Assembly: GCA_026686845.1 (NCBI GenBank)
Contig: JAIVEN010000012.1
Location: forward strand, 8,000,501-8,064,500
DNA from: Adenanthera pavonina
Taxonomy: Eukaryota; Streptophyta; Magnoliopsida; Fabales; Fabaceae
DNA: 64,000 nucleotides
Reading direction: 5' to 3'
Every line of letters begins with the position of its first letter. Positions within the stretch are counted from its first letter, which is position 1. A program made the position numbers and the translations under genes. The notes beneath the pieces were generated by a model. The model had not been told where the DNA came from. It worked only from the letters and a program-made list of their open reading frames with translations, and ran no database searches. Positions 1-11,206 of the stretch are shown piece after piece.

Positions 1-2480
1 GAGAAAACCCTAAGTTTGAACTATTAAGCCAAAACTCTTGAACAATTAAGAGTCAGAAAGTTTCAAAAACATTTTGTAAACATGGACTCTCTTTTGATAT
101 CTTTTGTGAAAACAAGTTAATGCTTATTGTAACACGTTTAAGTGCATTCAAAGCTTGGCTATCATACAACCTATGAGAAACAAATATGAGAATCAATCTT
201 GATCTCCATCTCTCTCTTGGTCTTTTGCTTTCTTCAAACATTTGCTCCCTTGACATCATCATCATCATCATCACATTCAACAAATCTTAGAGCATTATTT
301 TCTTCAACTTCAAATAAAGCATAATGTTGATAATCCATTTCTTCACTTCAACGCTCACTCTCATTTCCATGCACAATCTTACGTAAGAATATTTAACTTA
401 TAAACCAAGTAATTAGTCCATTTTCATTTTAAATGATTATCATACAAACTTTTTGCTCCATTATTTGATATTACCAAAACTAATCATGTTGGTCATTAGA
501 CCTAATAAGAATCTCTTCATTAATCAAATTAACATATTTAATATATCTATTATCACAGGTTCATCATTACACGCCCCTCTATTGCTCTCTTCCAAAGCCC
601 ATTAGTGAATCATCACTTTATCCCAAAATAGCTACGTAATTTCCTTGTACTTTCGACCACAAGAACTGTTTCTATCATGACAAGCATATAAGTCTTTCAT
701 TTTATTATATTGCTCTCCCCATCTTCTCAATTCAGAGTTCTCAAACAAATATTACATGTCATCATCCACATCTACACCATTAAAACTCCCATTTCAATAT
801 CGAGACTTCACCTTAATAATAAATAACCTCGCAAATAAAATAAAATCCTTGCTATCTCTGAAAAATCACCCTAAAATAATATTAATCGCTACCATTACTT
901 ACTAATCAACAACCTTATTATTTCTACGATAATATTTCAACTTTATTTTAGATTCTTCCAGCTAATAACTGCTTTCTCATTAAACAATTGCCATATCATT
1001 TTTGCATCATCGTCCATCATAAAGAGAAAAAAATCCAAGACAAAATATAAGTGCAAACGGCATAACTCACACTCAAAAACCATCCTATCCCAAATACTAA
1101 CAATAAATATTGATAGCAAATTTCATGAAATTCGCAGCACTTGTTACATAGGAAAAAAGTAGCTATTTTCTCAAAGCCACGCATATAAAACGGTATCGAT
1201 CATACCTCCAAGAAATAAATCATTGCCCAAACATTGATTGCTTCCCTCAAACACCAAACAACGAGCCCTGAAAAGTATATAAAAAATATATGATTAACCA
1301 TAACAAACAAACAAAAATAAAAATACAATAAATAAAAAATAAAAAACACAAACCAAAAAAATAAAAATAAAAAACAATAAATACAACCTAAAGCACACAA
1401 TACATACATACTAGTCACAGCTATCACGCGACATTTGTTTAATCCCCATAGACCTAGCAGTAATATAACCCGATGATACTCCAACATTGCCCTCCATGGT
1501 AGTCGGATAATCCGAAAGCACACATTCTCACGATTCAACAATTCATAAAAAAATGATAACAGTTATAAAATTATATTTCGCTACTCATACACATACTTTC
1601 GTAAAGGAATTCTCCCACCAAGGATTCTGTCAGACCATTTTCTTGCTATTGTATTCTATGAGAAATTTGTGAGAAAATGTTTTCAAAAATTCCAATCCAT
1701 GAGAAAATTCATTTTCCCACGGGCACTCTTTTGTCATGCTTTGTTTTGTGTGAGAAATTCCATTAGAAAAACGTTTCTTACAGATTTTTTAATTTTTGAT
1801 GTTTTCTCATGGTTTTGGTCCATCACAAATATATTATTTCGATGAAGTAGTGTCTAACATCTTCTCTACACAATTGGTTACTCCAAAAACATCAAAAGGT
1901 TTTCAAAAGGTTTTATATTCTGCCATCCACCCTTTCCTATTTCAAAAGGTTTTTGAAATTTTTGCTTCAAAATTAGTGGCAATTCCGCAATTTTGGGTGT
2001 CAGGTCATGGTTTACTTATTGTACCATAGTTCAACTATGATCAACGTGTCATAATTAAAATTTTATTATTATTTTATTTATTTAAAAGTTACATAAAAAT
2101 GAAAATTTAATAATACTGCCGACATAACCCAAGAAAGTTTCAAGTATATTCAGCTATCTTGCTTGATGAGAAAATGTGGGGGAAATGCGTGTAATGCTTA
2201 CATTTGATCAACAGTCACATTGAGTAATGTTTGAGATTGGGAGAAGCTTAAAATTAGAATTAGAACAATTTTTTTTTTAATTTATGGAGTTGTTCTATCA
2301 GAAAACAAATAGGAGTAGACATCACAAAAACACAAAAGATAGGTTTTAATCGGGAAATTGAGTGAAACAGTCGAAGAAAAAAATTATTTACTGTAGTGCA
2401 ACACTTCAATGATTATATATATACCAACGTAATATAAAAATACAAATTGTGGTGTACAATTCCGTTTTCAAATGCTTAAT
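1..2480. other. AT-rich DNA without a recognisable gene
   Basis: I see no supported gene here. Open frames are at most about 115 codons, have low-complexity translations (Phe/Tyr/Leu-rich or Met runs) and lack a family motif. A short CAT/ATC microsatellite sits near the left end. The stretch around 1600-2040 has repeated GAGAAA and CAAAAGGTTTT words but no clear ends. It could be old transposon debris; I cannot assign it. Confidence 0.5.
254..272. repeat. ATC/CAT trinucleotide microsatellite
   Basis: About six uninterrupted copies of a CAT/ATC triplet. It reads as poly-Met on the complementary strand, which explains a spurious small open frame there. Confidence 0.85.
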
Positions 2481-2489
2481 TTTTTTTTA

Positions 2490-2625
2490 CTAACTCCCAA
2501 GAGAGGGGACACGTGTAGGCTTGTCCCCCACCCCCTAAATTTTTACCCCAGCCTCTCTTCTCAAACAGTACCCAACGTCCCCCATCCTTTCTCTTCTCTA
2601 CTTTTTTTTTTTTAAATTAATAAAA
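2490..2625. other. C-rich patch with a G-box-like palindrome
   Basis: A GC-richer island in AT-rich surroundings. It carries the 8-base palindrome ACACGTGT at 2509-2516 (G-box core CACGTG), C-rich runs and then a T tract. Such patches occur in plant promoters and near transposon ends. No reading frame or transcript start can be tied to it, so a regulatory role is only possible. Confidence 0.25.
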
Positions 2626-4060
2626 CTCACAAATACATAATTAATATGTTTATTAAAAATAATTATAAATTTTATAATTAAAATAATCAAGTATGTAATT
2701 ATAAATTATAAATATATATTTTTTATATTTTCATAATGAATATAAATAAGTAATACTACATTTTCTCTCATATCTAAGAAAATCTTAAAGGAGATATCTT
2801 AATTCAAATTATAAGAAAAAGTTACCATATGTGTCCTGTGTATTTAAGATATTTTTCTAATTGTGTCCTTCATTTAATTATTTGCAACAAATGAGTATCA
2901 TTCAATTAAGAAACAAGATTAAACAACAGATTAGGGTATTTGGGGAAAAAAGTTTAATTTATAGCACATTTAAAAAAGATAACTACTTTTAACAAATTTT
3001 CTTAAGAAATGAGATTTAATTATTTTTTTATATTTAAAATTGGAGGGAATAATTATTTATATCATTTCACATTTGTTATTTTCTCAATTATAATTGCATA
3101 CGTTAATAATATACTTATATATATAATTTATATTATTTTAAATTCAAGACCTTTAGCATGGAAGAACCAGATGGGATTGACCTATAGGACTAAAAAATCT
3201 ATGAACCAATAACTACTCCGGCCTTAATAAAATCATATCCAATAATAATTATAATTATAATTTGTAATTTTATACATGTTATTTTTTAAACATATATTTA
3301 GGGGTTGCTTGGTAAGGAGGAAGTTAAATTTTCTAAGAAATAGGGCCTAAAGCCTAAATATAATTTCTTATGTCTTAAATATAAGTCCTTTTTAATTTAA
3401 TCCTAAATATAGTGTCCCTTTCAGAATCTAAGGTAATATTTATTATGTATTAAAAAAATTTCTTATTTAATTTGAGAGAGTGAGGATAAAGTGAAATTGA
3501 ATAAAGGATAATTTTAAAAAAATATTATGATTTTTTTAAAAAAATACAGTTGAGTAACTTTAATTCTCATTGTTAATTCGCGTGTCTTAGCTAAAAGGGC
3601 CCTATATTAAGAATAAGGGGAATAATATATTTATTTAAAAAATAACATGAACATATAGAAAAATAAAAATGAAACTAGTAAATTATACTATATGAACTTC
3701 ATAAAAAGTATGATAAGTGATCATTTATATTTTTTGACACTATATATATGATGATAATTATTATTATAAAATTATAAAATATATATTGTTATGAAAATTT
3801 TGGTTGAACTTCATAAATTATATTTATCTCCTACTTTTTATTATTAAAATTAAATAATCAATCGTTGATCAAAATAAATTATAGAATAAACTAAATAAAA
3901 AATCATTTAAATACATAATATTATAACTACGTAATATAAAACAATCTATAATTAAATTGTAAAATCAAATAAATGTAACATTAAAAAAAATGAGCGAGGA
4001 TAAAAACAAAATATATTTATTATAATTTTTTCCATGAAATAGGGTGTATTTGATTTTTGT
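2626..4060. other. Very AT-rich spacer, nothing recognised
   Basis: Long A/T runs and ATTATA-type words dominate. No open frame has a protein-like composition and no terminal repeats with matching target duplications were found. The segment 3295-3620 begins with a GGGGTTGCTTGG word that recalls ends of small plant MITEs, but I could not find the partner end. Confidence 0.5.
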
Positions 4061-4828
4061 TAAGGTTACACCCAGCTTTTAAATGTTTTAACCATTGTTT
4101 AAGCTTAGAAGAGCTTGAAGAAGGACGTTAAGGATAGACATCAAGATTAATGTATGGTTTAAAGAAGAAGTTAAATAAAGAATTAATGCCTCTGTAATGG
4201 AAAGTTAGTTATATAGTGATGATGATTAAGGTATGAGATATGAATCCAAGATGCAAAGTATGAGCCCAAGGTATATGTACAGCGATAGATAGTTAGGGAA
4301 CTATGAAACCTAGAGATAATTAATTGTTGAGTTTAGTATAAAATCTAGCTATAAAAGAAAATACTTAGCCAAAAGATCACACCATGAAAGAAATCCTCCA
4401 TCAACTGCCAAGGTGAGGTAAAAGGAAGGTAGCTCTTGAGAAGAAACCTAATTGAGCTAAGATAATAGCTCTTGGAAAGAAGTCTAATTGAGACAAAATA
4501 GTAGCTCTTGAGGAGAAGCCAAATTGAGCCAAGAAAGATTAAATCTTTTAAGTAAAATGAGCAGAAATAATTTGTGTGAGAGACCGATGGCTAGATTCTA
4601 CTTGAGCTAGCAAGAGAAAAAGTCTAGGGGTTAAAAAGTTTTGTTGAAATAGCCAGACCACTAATTAACCTTAGCCAAGAAGTTAAGAAGGTTATAAATG
4701 AGAATAGATCAAGTAAAATGTTAAAGAGTAGAAAGTTTGTAACCACTGCCTTAATATCATTTAGACTCTGACCCATGGTGAGCAAAAAGAGTTTAAAGGC
4801 TACAAAAGCAAAGTATAGAGTTCGGAGG
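4060..4828 (+). pseudogene. Probable upstream part of decayed Ty3/gypsy element
   Basis: This segment is less AT-rich, purine-rich on the + strand and full of stops. It lies directly left of the CACTA insertion at 4832. After the CACTA and its TAT duplication, gypsy pol remnants continue on the same strand at 11207. The simplest reading is that this is the same gypsy element's more upstream coding part. No domain can be read with confidence, so the assignment rests on position. Confidence 0.35.
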
Positions 4829-4870
4829 TATAACTAGTACAAAAAAAGCATTTCTAAGACAGTTGAAAAA

Positions 4871-4923
4871 GACTTTCTAGGACAGTTGTTTCAGAGTGGT
4901 AGAAGTGAGAGTCCTAGAAAGTC
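4871..4923. repeat. CACTA subterminal inverted repeat
   Basis: A perfect 13-bp inverted repeat (4871-4883 and 4911-4923; arm GACTTTCTAGGAC) with a 27-base spacer. Subterminal repeats of this kind are the usual transposase-binding regions of CACTA elements. The right arm directly abuts, and supplies the stop codon of, the truncated gag frame that follows. Confidence 0.8.
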
Positions 4924-6545
4924 ACTTTTGTCTTGCATGCTTTGGTTGATTATATGTTTCAATGCGAGATGACATGCGATCTTTCTTTCTGTTGCTCTCA
5001 GCATGCACAAAATGTCTCATGTATGCATTCTGGTTTTTCTTCCTAATCTTTTCCTCGACAGCACATGGATCATAGCCAAGACCAGCTTTTCCTTGTGATA
5101 TCTTTTGGCTCCCCATCAAGGCAAATAACATGTCTTTACCTCTAGTGAGCCTAGACATGCTTTTTACTAAGTAATCATTAGTTTGCTTTAGTTTAATGCA
5201 TGAAGTACAGCAAACACATTCAGCAGTAGGTAGAGAGGTAATTTCAGAAATGTTGCTTTGAGATTCCAGTTTATTAATCTTTCTCTTTGCTAGTTTTAGT
5301 TCTTTAGCAACTTTAATAAACTCATCATGAAGCTCATGAAATGCATCTAGTAATTCAGAATAGGAAGGTTCAGATTCATATACCTCTTCTTCCTGATCAC
5401 TGCTGCATGAGGGTTCAGCTTCCTCAGAAGCAAGCGCCATCATACAAATGTTGGCAATCTCATCTTCATCCTCTTCTTCCTCATCTGAGCTGTTGCTCCA
5501 TATTGATGAGATGTAGGCTTTCTTCTTCTTCTCTTTGTCTGTAGCTTTCTTATCCTTTTCTTGTTTCTTGAGAAATTGAGGACAATCCCATTTGATATGT
5601 CCTTGTTTCTTGCACTCATAGCAAGTCACAGGTTCTTTTGCCTCTCTTTTGCTTTCTCGAGCTGTTCCCTTCTTGAAGATTCTTTTGTTTCTCTTCTTGC
5701 TATAGAATCTTCCGAATTTTCTGACCATCATAGCCATAGTTTCTTCATCCAACTCGTCTCCTTCATCAGATTCTTCTTCCTTTTCATCAGCAGCTTTGAG
5801 GGGCAAGGCCTTTCTTCTTTCTGTCCAGCCTAGCTTCCTTGAGAGCTTTGATTTTTCCTTCATACTCCTCAAGGCTGCCGAAGAGAGCTGTGACAGAGGC
5901 CATTGATTCTCCTCTGGCTTCCTCTATTGCTGTCACCTTAGGCTGTCATTCTAGAGGGAGAGCTCTGAGTATCTTTCTTACCTTTTCAGATTGAGTGTAC
6001 TCCTTTCCCAGGCTCTTCAGTTGATTCACAATGAGAGTGAATCTCTTTTGCAGTTTCTTTACAGTTTCTCATTCAGTCATTCTGAAGCTTTCATACTCTC
6101 CAATACATGTGTTCAGTCTGTTTTCCCTGACCCCAGTTATTCCTTCATGTGCAATCTGCAGGGTGTCCCATATCCCTTTTGCAGTGGAGCATTGTGAGAC
6201 TCTGTAGAATTCGTCTTGGTTCAAGGCACTGACTAAATAACGCTTTGCTTTGAAATTTAGCAGGACTCTCCTTCTGTCTTCCTCATTCTACTCTGCTTCT
6301 AGCTTCTCTTTGTGTCTTCCATCTTCAGTTAGAGTCATTGGGACGAAATCTCCTTTCTCAATGACTTACCAGATATCAAGATTAATTGATTGGAGGTAAA
6401 TCTGCATCCTCATCTTCCAGTACCCATAATGTTCTCCACTGAAGCCTGGTGGTCTATTAGTGTTGTTCCCTTCAGGAAGTATGCTTTCTCCAAAGCCAGC
6501 CATCTTAATTCCCGGACTGTGAGATCCTTTGAATGGGAATTTGGG
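4924..6545 (-). pseudogene. SIRE-type copia gag fragment (element A)
   Basis: Gag of a Ty1/copia element of the SIRE/Maximus type, on the - strand directly after a primer-binding site. The best frame (5872-4922, 316 codons) has a basic N-terminus, an acidic stretch, an intact CCHC zinc knuckle (C84, C87, H92, C97 within CYECKKQGHIKWDC) and a C-terminal coiled-coil-like region. The N-terminal part of gag (motifs GYWKMRM and QDEFYRVS) lies upstream in other frames, so at least one frameshift and several stops separate the pieces. The fragment ends abruptly at the CACTA subterminal repeat; protease and the rest of pol are missing. It cannot make a full Gag-Pol. Confidence 0.85.
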
Positions 6546-6556
6546 CTCTGATACCA
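6543..6556 (-). other. Primer-binding site of element A (initiator tRNA-Met)
   Basis: On the - strand the LTR end TAACA is followed by AG and then TGGTATCAGAGCCC. This matches the 3' end of plant initiator tRNA-Met and is the usual primer site of SIRE-type copia elements. It fixes the adjacent LTR as the 5' LTR and the element direction as -. Confidence 0.9.
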
Positions 6557-6558
6557 CT

Positions 6559-8219
6559 TGTTAGCAAGGCTGACTTCCCAAGAGGGGGGTGAATTGGGAA
6601 GATTCAAATTTTTTTGCACAAAGTGAAATGGGTGAAGATAGCACAGTGTAATGGAAGCAACGTATAAAACAGAGCAAGCTGAAAAGCAAAGATAAGGAGA
6701 AGAAGACTCAGTAATTTATCCTGGTTCGGTTTATCCACTTGACCTACGTCCAGTCCCCAAGACACCTCTTGAGATTTTTCACTATACAGCAAGAATTTAA
6801 CGGGCTTCTTGCTAATGCCACAGTACAACGAGTATGATCTGTTTCTGGAGCTTTCTCAATATCTCTAATCACTTATACAATGTGCTTCCCAATCCTCTTG
6901 TGATTTCCCCTCACAAGTAAATCTATCTTCCAGATAAAGAGTAGATTGTTTACAAAGAAATAACTCTCTTAAATAGAGTAGATATGAATGTTGAAGTACA
7001 GATATTGAAGTTGAGAGGTAAAAGGCTTTTGAGAAGAAGATTTGGCAGAAATTCGGTATATACAAGTTTGATTTATTACCCACAACTTCAAATGATGTTA
7101 TATTTATAGATTTAGATCTCAATTGTCCGTTAGAGACAAAATCTATCCGTTGGGGAAGTTATCCAACGATTACTCTGAAAAACTATCCGTTAACCAACCA
7201 TATTTAATGCTTCTGACATACTGAAATTCGAATTTTGGTTGGCCAACAGACGAATTTCGAAGAAACCGAAGGTTAAAGCTTCCAACGTAGAAATACCGAA
7301 GTTCGTCTGTTCATGAAGTGAAATTCGAATTTTGAAACTCAGAAAATGTTTTCATGTTGTGACATATGAATTTTCAAGAAGAAAGTTTTTCTGTTAAGAA
7401 TGAACAGTGTTTTCAATTTTCTACAGTGCCCTCGAAATTTGAATTTTGGAAGCACAAAGTTCGTCTGTTCCTTATACGTTCAAAAGGCACAGTGTTTCAC
7501 TTTCTTTGAAATTTGAATGTTGAAAGAGTGAAGTTCGTCTGTCAGAGAGACCTCTCTTCAGACTTACTTCAACATTCGAAGTTGAAAACTCTGTTATTCG
7601 TATGTCAACATTTCATTCCAACAGACTCACAACCTTAGCTTCTGAAATTCAAATTTTAATGTTCAAAGTTCGTCTGACAGGAAGCAGTTTTGAAACTTAA
7701 ATTATTCTTGATCTCAGATGAACTTTAATATTATTTCAGACGAATTTCTTTGGTTTTCACAAATTGCATTCTGTTTGAAATTCGAATTTTGAAGACATGA
7801 AGTTCGTCTGTCACAAAAGGCTTCTTTCAGTCTCATATGAAAATTCGAACTTTGGTGAATCAAAATTCGTCTGACAGAGGAGCATCTCTTCAGACTTATT
7901 CATTTTTAGCTCGAAATTCGAATTTCCAAAGGCAAAGTTCGAATTTCCCATATGACAGTTCAGTTTAAACTTCTCAAACTTCGTCTGTTTGGGAGTGTTT
8001 TTCAAATTAGTCAAGATTTAACATAAAATTAAGGTTTAAAAACATATTTTCTTCAAATCAAAACCTTTTACCCATTTCTAGCTAAAACTAAGGAACCTAC
8101 AACAGATCTAACAACAATTACTCTGAATCTCTTCACTTGAATTATTTTGAGCTCCTTTGATATCTTCAATCCAAGCTCTTGATTGTTGGTTTGGAATCAT
8201 CAAAACTCTTAATTCAACA
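6559..8219 (-). mobile_element. 5' LTR of SIRE-type copia element A
   Basis: 1661 bp, with TG...CA ends (TGTTAGCAAGG at the left, ATTCAACA at the right). The - strand order is U3 with repeated CAGACGAA and AAATTCGAATTT motifs, AACGG cores, TATA box (complement at 7101-7109), then R/U5. The LTR adjoins the primer site and gag of element A. Its outer flank is ATAAG, but no partner duplication is found because the element's 3' half is lost. It is homologous to the solo LTRs at 18610, 32605 and 59222. Confidence 0.9.
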
Positions 8220-8880
8220 ATAAGATCAACTATCATTTCAGGTGATCTAAGCTAGCAGTAACTATTTTTTTGAAATTAAATCCCCCTCTTATTTCGAGAA
8301 AGGCTTCTTTCTTTAGATCATATACAAATACCAAAAGAACACAAACAACATAGGATAGAATGAATAGAATTCACACTTTCTTACCAACGAACATACACCT
8401 CCTGCCCTAACTCCCTCTAAGGAAAATCAAGGTTCACAATTTCAACAATTGTGTAACCAAAAGTCTTCAGGTGCATATATTGCCCATTCAGATATTTTGA
8501 CCAAATAAATAAGCAACATAAGAAGTATCTAATTGTTAGAAAGTATTTGAAAAGCCAAATAGTAAATGGCACATATAGGAATTCAAACTTAATTGGCACA
8601 TTAATTTTCTCATACATCATTACTTAAGCAATAAAGAAAACAATAGTAGTTAGCATGATAAATTGATTTATTTGAAACCAAAAGTAACATAAATAAACTG
8701 CAGAAGTATTAAAAGTAAAAACAGGTAAGTGAGATAAGTCCCAAGAGATATGAGATACAATGTGTGACTAATGAAAGCGAGATTATAAAAGGCCATAGTG
8801 AAGATAAATAGAGTTGGAAGAAGAAGTATAGTTGGAAAATTGAGAGGCTAATTTCCAAATCGTAAATCATAAACCTAATA
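8220..8880. other. CACTA interior, no gene seen
   Basis: AT-rich sequence between the SIRE LTR and the gypsy tail. No transposase motif or long frame is visible on either strand. Confidence 0.4.
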
Positions 8881-8889
8881 TTTTGTCTT

Positions 8890-9160
8890 TCTTCACCTTC
8901 TTATAGGGAACCAAAGCTATGGCAATGACAAAGAAACTGATAGAATACAAGCTAGGCTTAATCAAGAAAAGGAGTTTGGACAAAATATTCAAGAGCTTAG
9001 AGAACTTGGAATTTATAAACAAGTGGCTGAGCAAGGAACCCAAGTATGGAACAAGAAAGATCCTTTGCAAGAAATGGGTGGGCCTATGACAAGAGCAAGG
9101 ACTAATGCTAAAATGAAATTAAAGGTGTGGTCATGCTTTTTTACATACAACATCCAGATC
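8890..9160 (+). pseudogene. 3' end of a Ty3/gypsy polyprotein
   Basis: A + strand frame (about 8917-9118) reads a charged helical stretch followed by GGPMTRARTNAKMK. Plant Ty3/gypsy polyproteins often end in a GPMTRAR(A/S)K motif near the C-terminus, after the integrase. Upstream pol domains are absent, so this is only the tail of an element stranded in the CACTA interior. Recognition rests on this one motif. Confidence 0.55.
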
Positions 9161-9174
9161 CAAGCCCATCAAAA

Positions 9175-9830
9175 GGAGCCCAATTGGAAGAACTCACTTA
9201 AAATAGCATGTGCTTCTCATGTGACTTTTAAAGGAGGCATCTTTTTAGGATTACTTTTTAATTTTCATTTTTTTTTATTTTTTTAGTTAAGAAATAAGGC
9301 CTATGGTCAATTAGTTTCGTTATTTATTTAGAAAGGAAATTCTAGACTTTTCTTAGATGCTGATTAAGGATCTTTTCAGATTTGATTTTATTTCCTATTT
9401 TTGTGCACCACTTATTCAGCATGTATCTAGTATTATTTTTGTATAAGGTGGTGCCAATCAAAGAGCTTTAGGATCTGAATTATTTTTAGCAAATTAGGCC
9501 TAGGGTTTTTGTTTTCTTTTTCTTTAAAAATGTCATTTTTCACTAAAACTTTGTGAGTTTTCTTGTTCTCTTGTGAGCTTGAGAGACTCCTTGGCATATC
9601 AAAGAGAGCAGTCTTCTCTTTGTGGTGTCTTTAGCTAAGGTTTCAAGAAATAAGTTTTCTTGGGGTCTTGCTTCTTAACCAACAACTTATATTCTTCTTA
9701 TTTATGCATTCTTATTTGTTTATCTTTTCTGTTTGTTTAACATGTTCTTGGTGTTTTATTTGTTTTTTTTTATCCTAACACAATCTTTACGTTTCCCATT
9801 TGATTGAAGGTTCGTGAGACAAGTTCTACA
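9175..9830 (+). mobile_element. Possible 3' LTR of the gypsy tail
   Basis: Follows the GPMTRAR frame after a purine tract (AAAGGAGGC near 9230). The composition suits a plant gypsy LTR: T-rich U3, a GGCCTAGGGTTT word, then a CTTGTGAGCTTGAGAGACTCC segment like an R/U5 region. Ends and target duplications could not be fixed, so limits are approximate. Confidence 0.35.
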
Positions 9831-10489
9831 TGGGTTTTCTATCAAAAATAAACACAAGAATGTAAACTTGATAGTAAGAATTCAGGGAAACAACTCAACT
9901 AGAAGTCACATTTGGCATGGAAAGAGAATTTCAATGAGAAAATGGCTGGAAATCAGAGAGAAACTAGTGGAGGTAATACTGGTGGCAAACCTTCTAGGAA
10001 AAGAGGTGTCTCTCTCATCGTAGGTTAAATCTTAAACCACAGAACATGACAATTTGGTATTATAGGTTAGGCGTTTAAAAATAAAAACATTCAAGGGTCA
10101 GAGGTAAATTGAAAAACTTGCATATAATTATAAATTCAGTTCAAAAAGTTCAAGACTTGTACATACTAATCTAATCAACCTAGTTATAGTGTGGAAGAGA
10201 TGGCTCTTTAATTTGAAGATCAGAACGGTACAATAAAAGGGACCTTTAGTGCGACCAAATCATGCTTTCTTCTAGTTTGGTCATCCACAATTAATCTTAC
10301 ATCTTCTACACTTGTCTTTGTTTTTATAAGTTTGGCTCTTCTTATATGTATGTGTGTGACTGTGTTAAGGATAATATAAGGTCAGAGTAACTTCAATGAT
10401 TCTAACTCTGTTTTAATCCCAGAATTGCATTTCAAGTAGCATTTATAACTTGGGTCATAGTATAATTTCTTTTCATTCCTTTAATAAAT
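9831..10489. other. CACTA interior, no gene seen
   Basis: No frame longer than about 70 codons and no repeat structure. One short frame at 9814-10023 has no recognisable motif. Confidence 0.4.
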
Positions 10490-10958
10490 ATAATGCCGAT
10501 ACAGAGATCACCAAATAAACAGACCAAAAGCCAACTTTTGGGTGGAAACATACCTTGTTGTTGTCAAACTCCAAGCTACATTGGAGAATGAGTGCCAACG
10601 CCTATAATGGAGTGACAGTTAGGGGTCAATTTCTACGAGACTACCAAAGAGGAAGTAGAGGCAAATACCAGAGGACTACTAATTGAAGAGGGAGACTAGT
10701 ACAAGGAGAGAAATCACCATAAATGGGGAAGCGGAGGGAGAACGTCGAGAATGTATAATAAGCAGTTACATTGAGGAGAATAACTGCAGATGACGTTGGA
10801 AACGATGAGCTGTAGATGCGATGGAATAGTGGTGCCGGGCAGCTTGTGGGATCAGTGATGCTGGAGAAGGAGAATATCTGCAGAGGAATGATAGAGCTAC
10901 ACTAGGTTTCCCCCGTGAGAGTATCGAAGAAGAAAATAAGAAAAGAGAACGCGGACAG
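10490..10958. other. GC-richer segment just inside the CACTA right end
   Basis: Noticeably richer in G and in purines on the + strand than its surroundings, and free of A/T runs. In autonomous CACTA elements the transposase promoter and untranslated first exon lie next to the subterminal repeats. A similar-looking segment sits in the same position of the second CACTA (about 42890-43470). No open frame supports a coding call. Confidence 0.35.
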
Positions 10959-10983
10959 TGAAATTGGGAAAAATATTCCAAGA

Positions 10984-11047
10984 TGTTGGAATTAATCCAC
11001 CGTCCTATAAAATAACATTTTATAGGACCATGGATTATTCCACAATC
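10984..11047. repeat. CACTA subterminal palindrome
   Basis: A perfect 12-bp stem (11002-11013 and 11017-11028; arm GTCCTATAAAAT) with a 3-base loop. It is extended outward by an imperfect repeat of GGAATTAATCCA and GGATTATTCCA. It lies about 160 bp inside the right CACTA end and shares the GTCC(T/TA) words of the left subterminal region, so it is probably a transposase-binding cluster. Confidence 0.75.
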
Positions 11048-11206
11048 TTAGAAAATAAAATCCAGTACCTTTCCTTTAGCAAACGTCCTAAAATGTTTAA
11101 AACTAAATGTTTTATTTACAAAAATACCACTAATTATTTTTTTAGGACTGACATTTAATAACCGTCCAGAAATGAAATCTTAAATTACCTTTTTCTACTA
11201 GTGTAT

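Larger units (their letters stand above)
4832..11203. mobile_element. CACTA-type (En/Spm) DNA transposon, nested and non-functional
   Basis: The right end read inward on the - strand starts CACTAGTAGAAAAAGG. The left end is AACTAGTACAAAAAAAG, the same terminus with its first C changed. A 3-bp duplication TAT flanks both ends (4829-4831 and 11204-11206), the size expected for this superfamily. Subterminal inverted repeats containing the word CTAGGAC or CTATAAAAT lie inside both ends. No transposase is readable. The interior holds a SIRE copia fragment (about 4924-8219), a gypsy tail (about 8890-9830) and a GC-richer segment near the right end. Confidence 0.8.

Noticed and set aside
1200..1541. 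113-codon - strand frame rich in Phe/Tyr/Leu
   Set aside because: Product of an A/T-rich low-complexity tract (AAATAAAAAATAAAAA on the + strand); no homology or domain pattern.
2509..2516. G-box ACACGTGT as the promoter of a gene
   Set aside because: No downstream gene on either strand; a single 8-base palindrome is weak evidence on its own.
5561..5833. Plus-strand frames opposite the SIRE gag
   Set aside because: Complementary shadows of the gag reading frame on the - strand.
8417..8620. 67-codon - strand frame in CACTA 1 interior
   Set aside because: No transposase or other motif; length expected by chance in AT-rich DNA.
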